Shown here piece after piece: positions 50,449 through 59,365 of a DNA stretch of 64,000 bases. The notes under the pieces were generated by a model. The model was given only the letters and a program-made list of their open reading frames with translations, was not told where the DNA came from and did not search any database. A program made the translations under genes and the position numbers. How positions within the stretch are numbered: position 1 is the stretch's first letter; every line of letters starts with the position of its first letter. The stretch comes from UBA2020 sp964551435 (GTDB lineage Bacteria > Pseudomonadota > Alphaproteobacteria > Micavibrionales > UBA2020), in NCBI GenBank assembly GCA_964551435.1, contig CAZKBS010000001.1:248001-312000 (forward strand), in the 5' to 3' direction.

Positions 50449-51906
50449 TTACTGGTTCATCAGTTTAAAGAACTCGTCATTGTTTTTGGTGTCTTTCATT
50501 TTATCAATCAGGAATTCGACAGCATCGACCGTGCCCATGGAGGACATGAGCTTACGCAGAATCCACATCTTGCTGAGCATGCCGTCTTCGACCAGAAGCT
50601 CTTCCTTGCGGGTACCGGATTTCTGGATGTCGATGGCGGGGAAAACGCGCTTGTCGGAAATTTTACGGTCGAGCACGATTTCGGCGTTACCCGTACCTTT
50701 GAATTCCTCGAAAATGACCTCGTCCATGCGCGAGCCAGTATCGATCAGCGCCGTCGCGATGATGGTCAGCGAGCCGCCCTGTTCGATGTTACGCGCCGCA
50801 CCAAAGAAGCGCTTGGGACGTTGCAGGGCGTTGGCATCCACACCGCCCGTCAGAACTTTACCGGACGATGGCACAACCGTGTTGTACGCGCGGCCAAGGC
50901 GGGTGATGGAGTCGAGAAGAATGACCACATCGCGCTTGTGTTCGACAAGGCGCTTGGCTTTTTCAAGCACCATCTCCGCCACCTGCACGTGACGTGCGGC
51001 AGGCTCGTCGAAGGTGGAAGAAATGACTTCGCCTTTCACGGAGCGCGCCATATCGGTCACTTCCTCGGGGCGTTCGTCAATCAGAAGAACGATCAGATAG
51101 GCGTTCGGATGGTTGGTTTCGATGGAATTGGCGATGTTTTGCATCATCACCGTTTTACCGGTACGCGGCGGCGCCACAATCAGCGCACGCTGGCCGAAGC
51201 CAAGGGGCGATACCAGTTCGATAACACGCTGCAGCTGCACCTGGACGGGGCCTTTGCCCTTGCGCGGCGCGCCGATGGTGCCGGCGGTCGGGTCGTCCAG
51301 TTCCAGCTTGATTTTGCGATCGGGATAAAGCGGGGTGAGGTTGTCGAAGTTGATGCGGTGACGGATCTGTTCGGGATGTTCGAAGTTGATCTGGTTCACG
51401 CGCAGAAGGGCAAAGTAGCGTTCGTTGTCTTTTGGGGCGCGGATTTCGCCTTCGACCGTATCGCCGGTACGCAGGCCAAAACGCTTGATCTGGCTGGGCG
51501 AGACGTAAATGTCATCGGGGCCCGGCAGGTAGTTTTCTTCGGGGCTACGCAGAAAGCCGAAGCCATCCTGCAAAACCTCGAGAACGCCCGAGCCGGAAAT
51601 AGGAATATCCTGTTCGGCCAGTTGTTTCAGGATGGCAAACATCATTTCCTGTTTGCGCAGGGTGGAGGCGTTTTCGATACCCACTTCCTCGGCATAGGTC
51701 AAAAGCTCGGCGGGGGATTTGGCTTTCAGTTCCTGCAAATCCATCGGCTTGACGTTGGGGTCACGGCGGGCCATGGCTTCTTCTTCGGCCGCAAGCTCTT
51801 CGGGCGTCGGTTCATAGGGCTGGTTGCCGTGGCCGCCATGGCCATGATGATTGCCGTTTCCATTGCCGCCGTGGCGGGAGCCGGAATGACGTGAGCGTTT
51901 TACCAC
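50449..51906 (-). CDS. rho: Transcription termination factor Rho
   Basis: A 485-residue hexameric RNA helicase. The RNA-binding domain contains GFGFLRSPEENYLPGPDDIY. The Walker A is APPRTGKTVMM, and the terminal ATPase part has GGVDANALQRPKRFFGAARN and EEFKGTGNAE. The start is taken at the GTG at 51906. The first ~30 residues are Gly/His/Asn-rich (HGGNGNGNHHGHGGHGNQ), a low-complexity extension before the usual MDLQELKAKSPAEL. Confidence 0.97.
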   Translation of the reverse strand: MVKRSRHSGSRHGGNGNGNHHGHGGHGNQPYEPTPEELAAEEEAMARRDPNVKPMDLQELKAKSPAELLTYAEEVGIENASTLRKQEMMFAILKQLAEQDIPISGSGVLEVLQDGFGFLRSPEENYLPGPDDIYVSPSQIKRFGLRTGDTVEGEIRAPKDNERYFALLRVNQINFEHPEQIRHRINFDNLTPLYPDRKIKLELDDPTAGTIGAPRKGKGPVQVQLQRVIELVSPLGFGQRALIVAPPRTGKTVMMQNIANSIETNHPNAYLIVLLIDERPEEVTDMARSVKGEVISSTFDEPAARHVQVAEMVLEKAKRLVEHKRDVVILLDSITRLGRAYNTVVPSSGKVLTGGVDANALQRPKRFFGAARNIEQGGSLTIIATALIDTGSRMDEVIFEEFKGTGNAEIVLDRKISDKRVFPAIDIQKSGTRKEELLVEDGMLSKMWILRKLMSSMGTVDAVEFLIDKMKDTKNNDEFFKLMNQ

Positions 51907-52207
51907 TGGGATACTCTTTCGTTGGTCTTGTCTGGTTGTTGGGTCGTTATCTGAAAGCCCGGGAAGTTTTTTTGGAGAGGGGGTGACAGAAAAGTTGTGC
52001 GGAAGGCACAAAAGTCACGCCGGAAAGTGTCCGATATGCATTTGGTGAATATCAAAAGGACGGAAATGCCTTTTTCGGCGGATATTTTAAGATTATCAAA
52101 ATTCCATATGATTGTCAACAAGGGGTCTTTCCTCGTTATTTATTAACATAATGTTATGCTTTGGGCGTTATGATTGGGGCATTGGGTTTAAAAGAAAAGG
52201 GCCTATT

Positions 52208-53221
52208 ATGTTGAAAGCGATATTCGGATTTTCATCCAATACCGATTTTTACAATCCGGCGGGCAAGCCGGTGCATGATCTTTTGTCCACCAAAGAAAAA
52301 ATCAAAGGCCGTGTTTTGCCTCTGCTCGGGCAGGTCTCTCTTTTTGCGCTGTCTGTCGGGATGTCTGCCATGGGCGCATCGCTTGAGGAAGCGGCGCTGA
52401 GCGTCGGCATTCTGGGCGGCCTTGCCGCCTATATGCGGCATAGCCAGCTTTCGAATTACAAAAAGAAACTCGATAACGAAAATCTTTATGATTTGTCGAG
52501 CCCGCAAGACGCTGCACGTTTTCACGAAAAGTATCCGGAACACAAAGGACTGCCCGCGCAGCTGCACCTGATTGCAGCCGAAGCGGGGCTTGATAAACCC
52601 CCTTTACTGCATGTGGGCGAAAATACGGATTATGCGGCTATCCTGGATCTTAATTTCGGCAAAAAGAAAAACTTGCTGATTGAAATAAACCCCAAAATTC
52701 TGAAAGAAGAATCTCCCGCGCTGGTTGCCCATTTGCTTGCGCATGAAATCGGGCATGGCCGGCTGGGACATACAAATAGCCTGCCTGCTGTCGTTTCAGG
52801 AACAGCGATAGGTGCACATATCAGCGCCGGTGTGCAAATGGCTGTCAGCGGAAATTATCTTGGCGGTATTTTCTATACCGCCGCCGCGCTGACAGCGCAC
52901 AAGATGGCCGGCGCAAAAAGCCAGCAATACAAAGAGCGGGAATGTGACAGGCACGCGTTGCTCGTATCCGGTGTCGGGCGTGAAGCGGCGGACTTCTTTG
53001 AAAAAGGCACAACGCAGCTCGAAAAGGGCGCCCCTTTGCCGCTACGGATAGCCTTTGGCGCCATTGATACCTATCAAAGTCTGATGGCGGCGCATCCAAG
53101 CCATGAAAAGCGTACTCAATATTTCCGTGATTTCACCGATGCCAACCGCGCGTATTTGGAAAAGACCCGCATTAAAAACGGGCTGGCTCCATCAAAACCG
53201 CACCGCTTTAAAATGGTTTAA
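52208..53221 (+). CDS. M48-family zinc metallopeptidase
   Basis: A 337-residue protease. The zinc motif is HEIGHGRLGH with the third ligand in ERECDRHAL. Hydrophobic stretches occur at about residues 30-60 and again around 195-225, so it is membrane-associated, like HtpX relatives. The ATG at 52208 is preferred; the upstream frame adds a non-family segment. It overlaps hemJ (opposite strand) by 14 bases at the 3' end. A housekeeping role in membrane protein quality control is inferred. Confidence 0.85.
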   Translation: MLKAIFGFSSNTDFYNPAGKPVHDLLSTKEKIKGRVLPLLGQVSLFALSVGMSAMGASLEEAALSVGILGGLAAYMRHSQLSNYKKKLDNENLYDLSSPQDAARFHEKYPEHKGLPAQLHLIAAEAGLDKPPLLHVGENTDYAAILDLNFGKKKNLLIEINPKILKEESPALVAHLLAHEIGHGRLGHTNSLPAVVSGTAIGAHISAGVQMAVSGNYLGGIFYTAAALTAHKMAGAKSQQYKERECDRHALLVSGVGREAADFFEKGTTQLEKGAPLPLRIAFGAIDTYQSLMAAHPSHEKRTQYFRDFTDANRAYLEKTRIKNGLAPSKPHRFKMV

Positions 53222-53657
53222 CCACAGCCAGAATAACGATCGCCATCATCAAAAGCGTCGGTATTTCGTTTATTTTGCGATAAAATTTGTGTGATTTTTT
53301 GTTTTCATCACGCAGGAAAACCTTTCGCGTATAGGCGAGATATCCATGAAAGCCGCTCATCGCCAGAACCAGCGTCAGCTTCGCATGCATCCAGCCCTGC
53401 CCTGTCATGATGCCCGCATTCGCGTGCAGCATCAGAAGCCCGAAAATCCACGCGGCAATCATTGCGGGGTTCATGATAATCTTGAGCAGTTTGCGCTCCA
53501 TGATTTTCAGGGTTTCGGATAGCTCGGAGCCTTTTTCCGCTTCGGCATGATACACGTACAAACGCGGCAAATAGAAAATACCTGCCATCCACGATATCAC
53601 CGCTATCAGGTGTAATGCTTTGAACCAGAGGTAATGCGTGGCAATAAAATCGTGCAT
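53208..53657 (-). CDS. hemJ: Protoporphyrinogen IX oxidase HemJ
   Basis: A 149-residue membrane protein of the HemJ/CopD family with four membrane segments. Markers are WFKALHLIAVISWMAGIFYLPRLYVYH (the conserved His and Trp-x-x-Gly) and a later MHAKLTLVLAMSGFHGYLA. It oxidises protoporphyrinogen IX, the penultimate step of haem synthesis, and sits with hemH and hemE as expected. Confidence 0.9.
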   Translation of the reverse strand: MHDFIATHYLWFKALHLIAVISWMAGIFYLPRLYVYHAEAEKGSELSETLKIMERKLLKIIMNPAMIAAWIFGLLMLHANAGIMTGQGWMHAKLTLVLAMSGFHGYLAYTRKVFLRDENKKSHKFYRKINEIPTLLMMAIVILAVVKPF

Positions 53658-53675
53658 GATGTTTCCGTTCCGGGG

Positions 53676-54716
53676 TTAAAGGGCGCAGCCGCAGCGCTTG
53701 AAGGTTTCGGGGCAAACACGCTGCCAGACCTTGCCCGCGAGTTTGTCTTCGACCAGCGCGGCGAGGCCGGCGATAAAATCGGGATGGACAAATACGGTCG
53801 GCACGCGCGCGAAATAGGGGATACCTTTTTCATGGGCGTATTCGCGGTATTCTTCTTCGATTTCGACCAGCGTTTCGACATGTTCGTTCACAAAGGCATG
53901 CGGATAAACAATCACCCCGACGCCATCGGCGGCGGCCTTGTCGAGCGCCTGTTCGGTCGAGGGGCCGATCCATTTCAGCGGGCCGACGCGGCTTTGATAG
54001 CAGACCTGCCAGTCGAGGTTTTCAACATTCATGGCCGCGGCAATTTTTTGCGCGGTCTGTTCGCACTGGAATTGATAGGGATCGCCGCCTGCAATCGTTT
54101 TTTCGGGCAGGCCATGGGCGGAAAACAGCACGCGTGTCTTTGGCGGCGCCTTCGCCAGTTCCGCGCGCACCAGCGCGGCGGAAGCATTGATAAAACCGGA
54201 TTGATACGGATAGCAGCAGATTTTTTGCGTCGGGATATCAAGCTCGGCTTTTTTCGCCTCGCGCTGCCAGTTTTGAATGGATGAAAAACTGGTTGTGGTC
54301 GAAAACTGCGGATACAGCGGCAGCAGGATAATCTGGTCGGGATTGAACGCTTTGACCTGACGCACAACGTCGGGCGACAGCGGATGCCAATAGCGCATGG
54401 TGACGAAAGTTTTCAGCTGCGGCCATTTTTGCTGAAGCAAGATCTCCAGCGCGCGCGCCTGCGCTTCGGTATTTTCAAGCAAGGGCGATTTTCCGCCCAG
54501 TGCGGCATAAGATGTTTTGGCCGCCCCGCGCCCGCGGCTGAAAGAAATCCATTTCGCCAGCATCCAGCGGATCGGCAGCGGTGCGCCGATGATATTCTTG
54601 TCCATGAAAAAATTGAACAGGAAGGGTTTGATATCCCCTTCTTTGAGCGGCCCGCCGAGGTTCATCACAACAACGGCGATTTTGGGGTTTTGGCTGGGGG
54701 TATAAGGGCTGGTCAT
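53676..54716 (-). CDS. hemH: Ferrochelatase
   Basis: A 346-residue enzyme that inserts iron into protoporphyrin IX. Markers are VVVMNLGGPLKEGDI at the N-terminus, FSAHGLPEK with the catalytic His, VCYQSRVGPLKWIGPST and the ending RVCPETFKRCGCAL, whose Cys residues recall the 2Fe-2S-type C-terminus of some ferrochelatases. The ATG at 54716 has an AAGGAAAA site. hemE starts just upstream. Confidence 0.96.
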   Translation of the reverse strand: MTSPYTPSQNPKIAVVVMNLGGPLKEGDIKPFLFNFFMDKNIIGAPLPIRWMLAKWISFSRGRGAAKTSYAALGGKSPLLENTEAQARALEILLQQKWPQLKTFVTMRYWHPLSPDVVRQVKAFNPDQIILLPLYPQFSTTTSFSSIQNWQREAKKAELDIPTQKICCYPYQSGFINASAALVRAELAKAPPKTRVLFSAHGLPEKTIAGGDPYQFQCEQTAQKIAAAMNVENLDWQVCYQSRVGPLKWIGPSTEQALDKAAADGVGVIVYPHAFVNEHVETLVEIEEEYREYAHEKGIPYFARVPTVFVHPDFIAGLAALVEDKLAGKVWQRVCPETFKRCGCAL

Positions 54717-54736
54717 GGCGTTTTCCTTTTTGCCCC

Positions 54737-55795
54737 TTATGTAGCGCGCTGCCAGCTGCGGACAATCCCCACCAGCTCCGCCACATGTTCGGGTGGCGTT
54801 TCCTTGATAACGCCATGACCAAGATTGAAAACGAAAGGACGGCCTTCGGCAGCAGCCAGAATGTCGAGTGCAGCGCGGCGCATGGTATCGCCACCTGCCA
54901 GAAGTTTTTCGGGGTCCAGATTGCCCTGCAGGCACACATGGCGCGGCATGGATGCAATATCCGCCTGCGGATCAAGACCAAGTGCGGCAATGCCCGTTTC
55001 AGCCGCATAGGCCGTGTAATGCGCGCCTGCTTGACGTGGAAAGCCTATAACGGGCACATCGGGCGCCGCCGCGTGAACCTGATCGATAACCCGCTTTGTC
55101 GGGGCAATCACCCAGTCTTGGAAATGGGCATCGGGCACAAGGCCTGCCCAGCTATCGAAAAGCTGTACGGTATCGGCGCCATGACGGATTTGCGATATCA
55201 GATAGCGTGCGGTGACATCGGAAAGCTTTAGCAAAAATTCCTGAAAGCCTCTGCTATCTGCCAAGGCCATTTCTTTCGCGCGCGCAAAACTGCCGCCACC
55301 GCGGCCATGCAGCATATAACAGGCAATCGTCCACGGCGCACCTGCAAAACCGATAAGGGTTTTATCGGCAGGCAATTCACGCTTGAGGATATCAATCGTT
55401 CGATAAACAGGCGCCAGTCTGGATTCAAAACCGGCTGTGTCCAGCCTGTCGATATCGGAAAGTTTTTCAAGCGGCGGGAGCTGCGGGCCTTCGCCTTCAA
55501 TGAATGTCAAACCCTGACCGAGCGCATGCGGAATAACCAGAATATCTGAAAACAGTATAGCGGCATCAAAGTCGTAACGCCGCAGTGGCTGGAGGGTGAT
55601 TTCTGCCGCCATAGAGGGGTTATAGCAAAGATTAAGAAAAGACCCCGCCTCTGCCCGCAGAGCGCGGTATTCGGGCAGATAACGGCCTGCCTGACGCATC
55701 AGCCACAAGGGTACGCGGGGCGTGATACGGCCCTGCAGCGTTTCCAGCATGGGTTTTTCTATAACTGTTGATATCATGGCGGCCTTGCTTTGCAT
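54737..55795 (-). CDS. hemE: Uroporphyrinogen decarboxylase
   Basis: A 352-residue enzyme converting uroporphyrinogen III to coproporphyrinogen III. The start MLETLQGRITPRVPLWLMRQAGRYLPEYRALR is diagnostic, followed by FSDILVIPHALG and FAGAPWT. The operon continues leftward with hemH and hemJ. Upstream of hemE is the probable replication origin, the same hemE-origin link known in Caulobacter and Rickettsia. Confidence 0.97.
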   Translation of the reverse strand: MQSKAAMISTVIEKPMLETLQGRITPRVPLWLMRQAGRYLPEYRALRAEAGSFLNLCYNPSMAAEITLQPLRRYDFDAAILFSDILVIPHALGQGLTFIEGEGPQLPPLEKLSDIDRLDTAGFESRLAPVYRTIDILKRELPADKTLIGFAGAPWTIACYMLHGRGGGSFARAKEMALADSRGFQEFLLKLSDVTARYLISQIRHGADTVQLFDSWAGLVPDAHFQDWVIAPTKRVIDQVHAAAPDVPVIGFPRQAGAHYTAYAAETGIAALGLDPQADIASMPRHVCLQGNLDPEKLLAGGDTMRRAALDILAAAEGRPFVFNLGHGVIKETPPEHVAELVGIVRSWQRAT

Positions 55796-56305
55796 GGTTC
55801 TTTATAAGCCATGCCTTTCGCCCATCCAATATTAAAGAAAGTATATATAAGAGAATTGTAGGAGTCGTAGGCGCGTGGATGAGGGGGATAACTTCAAACA
55901 ACACTATTTTTCCACAGAGCCTGTCATGCGCAATCGTCGGTTTTTTTGAAAACTTTGTGCAAAAGCCAATTAAAAACAATAAATTCAAGATGAAACGGGC
56001 TTGTGAATAACGGGGATAATTGATTATTCCGGTAAATAAACTTATCCCCGCTTTTCTATTCCGGAGTCCATGCGTGGATGGGCGGACTCATAATTCCGCA
56101 GCTTATCCCCCAAAGGCATCACGGATCAGAAAGCCCCGCGTCTATGCACGCAGTTTTCCACACAGCTATACACAAACCATATTCCAAGCAGTCGATATCT
56201 GCATATCGCGCTCAATCTTGAGCGGTCGTTACGGCTTTTCTTCGTGCGCGAATGCCGATAGGATAAACGCTGAGCAAACGTCATCCTGAATTGGGGTAAG
56301 GGTAG
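55796..56305. other. Probable chromosomal replication origin (oriC)
   Basis: About 510 bases of AT-rich non-coding DNA between diverging hemE and the 56306 gene. Four matches to TTWTNCACA (DnaA boxes) occur: TTTTCCACA at 55908-55916, TGTGCAAAA (complement) at 55956-55964, TGTGAATAA (complement) at 56002-56010 and TTTTCCACA at 56154-56162. A near match, CTATACACA, is at 56166-56174. Three GANTC sites (55862-55866, 56064-56068, 56085-56089) are present. An inverted repeat GAGTCC/GGACTC spans 56064-56089. Gene directions diverge here. dnaA itself is not nearby. Confidence 0.72.
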
Positions 56306-56926
56306 ATGAGCGAAGACTGGCAAAAAATAGATGTGGAGCGCACGGCGCGTATTCTGTCGGAAGTAAATCCGCATCTGGAACCTGTGCCGTTCAGCATGGA
56401 AAGCACTACTATCCGCAGCCAGCGGCTTTCGTTTTACCGTGACTATGAATTTCTGGAACTGACGGATCTTTCCGCTGTACCGGCGGTGCGCAAATATGCG
56501 ATTTACAAGCCGGGCGATGTGAACGTCATCAACTGGACGAACCAGACGATATACGAAACCAACGAGAAAGCGCCGATCAATATCAATGCGCGTAACGTTG
56601 TCGAATACGTGAAGTTTTTCTTTGGCTACGTGCGCGGCCGTCATGGCCGTTTCATGATTATCGAGACAATTGACGATATCCGCTGGCAAGTTGAACCGCC
56701 GCTGCAGGGTCGCAAGGTCATGCAGCAGATGCTGGAGCCCGTGACGCTGCTGAGCGAGGATGATGACGGGACATTCAATCTGGAAGCCTTCATGGTTTTC
56801 AAAGACTCGCTTTTCAAAACCCGCGTGCATGTGAAGCCTGACGGCCTTGTCAGCATGTCGGAGGAAGAATTGAAAATCGAAGGCATGCCTATTCTTCAGG
56901 ACTCGGCGCTTCAGCACTATGCCTGA
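56306..56926 (+). CDS. Unknown protein next to the origin
   Basis: A 206-residue soluble protein. Conserved-looking parts are SMESTTIRSQRLSFYRDYEFLELTDLS, KYAIYKPGDVNVINWTNQTIYE and PININARNVVEYVKFFF. It is acidic and strand-rich with no signal peptide. I recognise no Pfam family, but an unknown gene beside hemE and the origin is a repeated situation in alphaproteobacteria. A GGTAAGGG site precedes the ATG. Confidence 0.75.
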   Translation: MSEDWQKIDVERTARILSEVNPHLEPVPFSMESTTIRSQRLSFYRDYEFLELTDLSAVPAVRKYAIYKPGDVNVINWTNQTIYETNEKAPININARNVVEYVKFFFGYVRGRHGRFMIIETIDDIRWQVEPPLQGRKVMQQMLEPVTLLSEDDDGTFNLEAFMVFKDSLFKTRVHVKPDGLVSMSEEELKIEGMPILQDSALQHYA

Positions 56927-56975
56927 GAAAACCCACGGATAGCACATCCTTTACGCCCATTTTGCGGTACCTGCC

Positions 56976-58037
56976 ATGCGCTGCCCTGCCCCATTTTTCG
57001 AACCGCCGCAGGCGCTGGAACATAAACCGTCTTTTGCGGATATACCCTTATCCCTGTGCAAAAAAATAGCCGATATCTGCGGCAGTCCGGTTATGGATGG
57101 CGCTATTTTGCATGGCAGCCTTTCGGCGACAGCGGGTTTTGTGCTGACGCTACAGAATGGTCAAAAAATATTTGCCAAGGGCAGCCACCCGCAAGAAATG
57201 TCGCACGGCACGCTCCATATCCGCAGCGAAGCCTATGCGTATCAGGTATTGCCCGCGCTTAAATCCGTCGCGCCGCGTTTTATCGGACTTGTCAGTGATG
57301 ATAACGAAGACGGCTGGACGCTGGGTCTTTGGGATTATATCGCGCGCGATAAAGCAAACGCCCCCGATCTTGATATTGCAGATGTGATGCGAAAGCTCGT
57401 TAGCGTACACAAGAGCGAGATACCCGTGACGTTCACGACAAGTGCCGCAGCGCATAACTATTTGTCGCTTTTTCTGCGTGACGAAAAAAAATGGCAGCGT
57501 GTGCGCGGCGAGGCGAAAATAAAAGACAAGCTGTTGTCGGTTTTCGAAGATGAACAGGCGCACCTGTGGCTTGATCGGCAGCTGGATAGTTTATGTGCGA
57601 TGCAAGCTGCAGTGCCGGCGTTTGATTTTCAAACCGGATTGATACACGGCGATTTGCGTCTGGATAATATTTTGGCAGCGCTGACGCATACATATATTGT
57701 CGATTGGCCGAACGCCTGCCGCGGGCCCGTCGTTTTTGATGTGCTGATGCTTTCGGTGCATCTGGAATCTTTGGGCTATGGGCGGGCAGAGGATTTTATT
57801 TCTTTATATGACGCCGCCGCAGGCACGGCTTTTGCACAAAAGAATAACCAAGAGCTGATGATCATGGCCGCCAGCATGGCCGGATTTTTTGCCGATCAGG
57901 TCTACAGGGCAGTGCCCGAAAAAATGCCGCGACTGCGCTGGATGCAAAAATCCTTATTTTTCGGGCTGTTAAGCCTGATGAGTCGTCATGGGCGAATCGA
58001 ATCACCCCCGCGTATGTCAGGGCTTTTGCGTATTTGA
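56976..58037 (+). CDS. Aminoglycoside phosphotransferase-like kinase
   Basis: A 353-residue kinase-like protein. The catalytic loop is LIHGDLRLDNIL, with His-Gly-Asp and Asn, and the metal-binding Asp is in IVDWPNACRGPVVFDVL. The N-terminal lobe has GFVLTLQNGQKIFAKGS. It belongs to the APH/choline kinase fold; the substrate (sugar, antibiotic, homoserine) cannot be told from the sequence. It is 49 bases after the unknown gene at the origin. Confidence 0.82.
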   Translation: MRCPAPFFEPPQALEHKPSFADIPLSLCKKIADICGSPVMDGAILHGSLSATAGFVLTLQNGQKIFAKGSHPQEMSHGTLHIRSEAYAYQVLPALKSVAPRFIGLVSDDNEDGWTLGLWDYIARDKANAPDLDIADVMRKLVSVHKSEIPVTFTTSAAAHNYLSLFLRDEKKWQRVRGEAKIKDKLLSVFEDEQAHLWLDRQLDSLCAMQAAVPAFDFQTGLIHGDLRLDNILAALTHTYIVDWPNACRGPVVFDVLMLSVHLESLGYGRAEDFISLYDAAAGTAFAQKNNQELMIMAASMAGFFADQVYRAVPEKMPRLRWMQKSLFFGLLSLMSRHGRIESPPRMSGLLRI

Positions 58038-58316
58038 CACGCGATTATTTGAACCATTGTTCATTGCAGCATGGCAAAAAATGCCGATTTAATTACATAA
58101 CTATAATATTTTGCTGCTTTTTTGCCTGAAAACACCGGATGTTAACCACCGCTACCGCATGATGAAGGGGCTAGGGGAAAAGCTGCCTGCTTCGGATAAC
58201 AAAGATCGGACTGAACAGGATACCGGCACCAGAGGACTACAAAGGTATCTAAGGCCACAAGGCTGACACGACCGCGAACTTTGACTTCGGCACAGGCAAG
58301 GGAAAAAGGTGTGTAA

Positions 58317-59354
58317 ATGGCAAACGACGTTGATAAAGACAGCGACTTCAAACTGCCCAAGCCAGACAAGCAGCGTTTTCGCAGTAGTGCGGGCCGCCTC
58401 CGCAATGGCAAACACCTGTCCCACCGCGCCAGCATGGACTGGCGTTTGGACCAGCGCACCGTTTGCGACAAGCCGGACATCGCCGCTACCATCGTCTCCG
58501 TTGAAGAGCTAAAAGAAATCCTGCTGCAAAGCCGCACCGCCGAGCAGTTGATGACGGGCGATGCCGCCGCAAATCTGCATATTGTTTATGATGCGCAAGT
58601 ACCTGCATCGCAATTTTACCCGCCACGCGAAGGCCGCGGTGCCACGATCACCCTGAACCCGTTCCGCCCACGCGGCGATTTGCTGAACATGCTGGCGCGC
58701 GAACTGCGCCGCAGCTGGCAACATTTCCACGGCGCGCTGGTCAACCCGATGGATTACGAGCCGGACGAAGCTATTCTGGTCAACCGCGCGCAGCAGGCCG
58801 ATGTTTTGATGGTTTCCATCAAGGTGGCGTGGGAGCTGAAACTGGGCGGCAACAGCGAAGCCTGGGATTATCTGGTCGGATCGCCGATGTCGGATGTGAG
58901 CCGTACGTTCGAAATCAAGGCGCAAACCGATTTCCGCAGCCTGAACAATGGCGAAGCGGCGCGTGCGGCCTATGATAAATTCTTCGAAGACAGCCGCACC
59001 AAGATCCATGACAAGCGCATCATTCACCAAATGCTGCTGGATGAAGCGGGCTACATGAAATCGCAAAAAGAGCGCAGCCGTGTATCCATGGATTTGTTCA
59101 AGCGTCTGGGCGAACTGCCGTCGGGCCGCAACTATCTGTCGATGAACGCAACACGCACGCCGATGGATACCTGCTATGCGACGGTTGAAGACCGCTCCAA
59201 TGCGAATTTCCTGTGGTTCATCAAGTTCGAACGCAGCTTTCAGGAAAAAGAGCGGCAGATGATCGAAGAGTCGGTCAAGCTGTCCGCCGAAGTTGTCGAC
59301 TTCGCACGCTTTGCCAGCGCGGCGCGCCGCCCGGGCAATGCTGAGCAAGCCTGA
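58317..59354 (+). CDS. Unknown protein, paralogue of the next gene
   Basis: A 345-residue protein with a basic, Lys/Arg-rich N-terminus (KLPKPDKQRFRSSAGRLRNG) and a helical core (LNMLARELRRSWQHFHGALV; KVAWELKLGGNSEAWDYLVG; FKRLGELPSGRNYL). A near-identical arrangement appears in the next gene. It recalls alphaproteobacterial DUF6782-type putative metallopeptidases, but no HExxH motif is visible, so I name no function. About 280 bases of non-coding DNA precede it with a -10 TATAAT at 58101. Confidence 0.7.
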   Translation: MANDVDKDSDFKLPKPDKQRFRSSAGRLRNGKHLSHRASMDWRLDQRTVCDKPDIAATIVSVEELKEILLQSRTAEQLMTGDAAANLHIVYDAQVPASQFYPPREGRGATITLNPFRPRGDLLNMLARELRRSWQHFHGALVNPMDYEPDEAILVNRAQQADVLMVSIKVAWELKLGGNSEAWDYLVGSPMSDVSRTFEIKAQTDFRSLNNGEAARAAYDKFFEDSRTKIHDKRIIHQMLLDEAGYMKSQKERSRVSMDLFKRLGELPSGRNYLSMNATRTPMDTCYATVEDRSNANFLWFIKFERSFQEKERQMIEESVKLSAEVVDFARFASAARRPGNAEQA

Positions 59355-59365
59355 AAGGACGCGCG

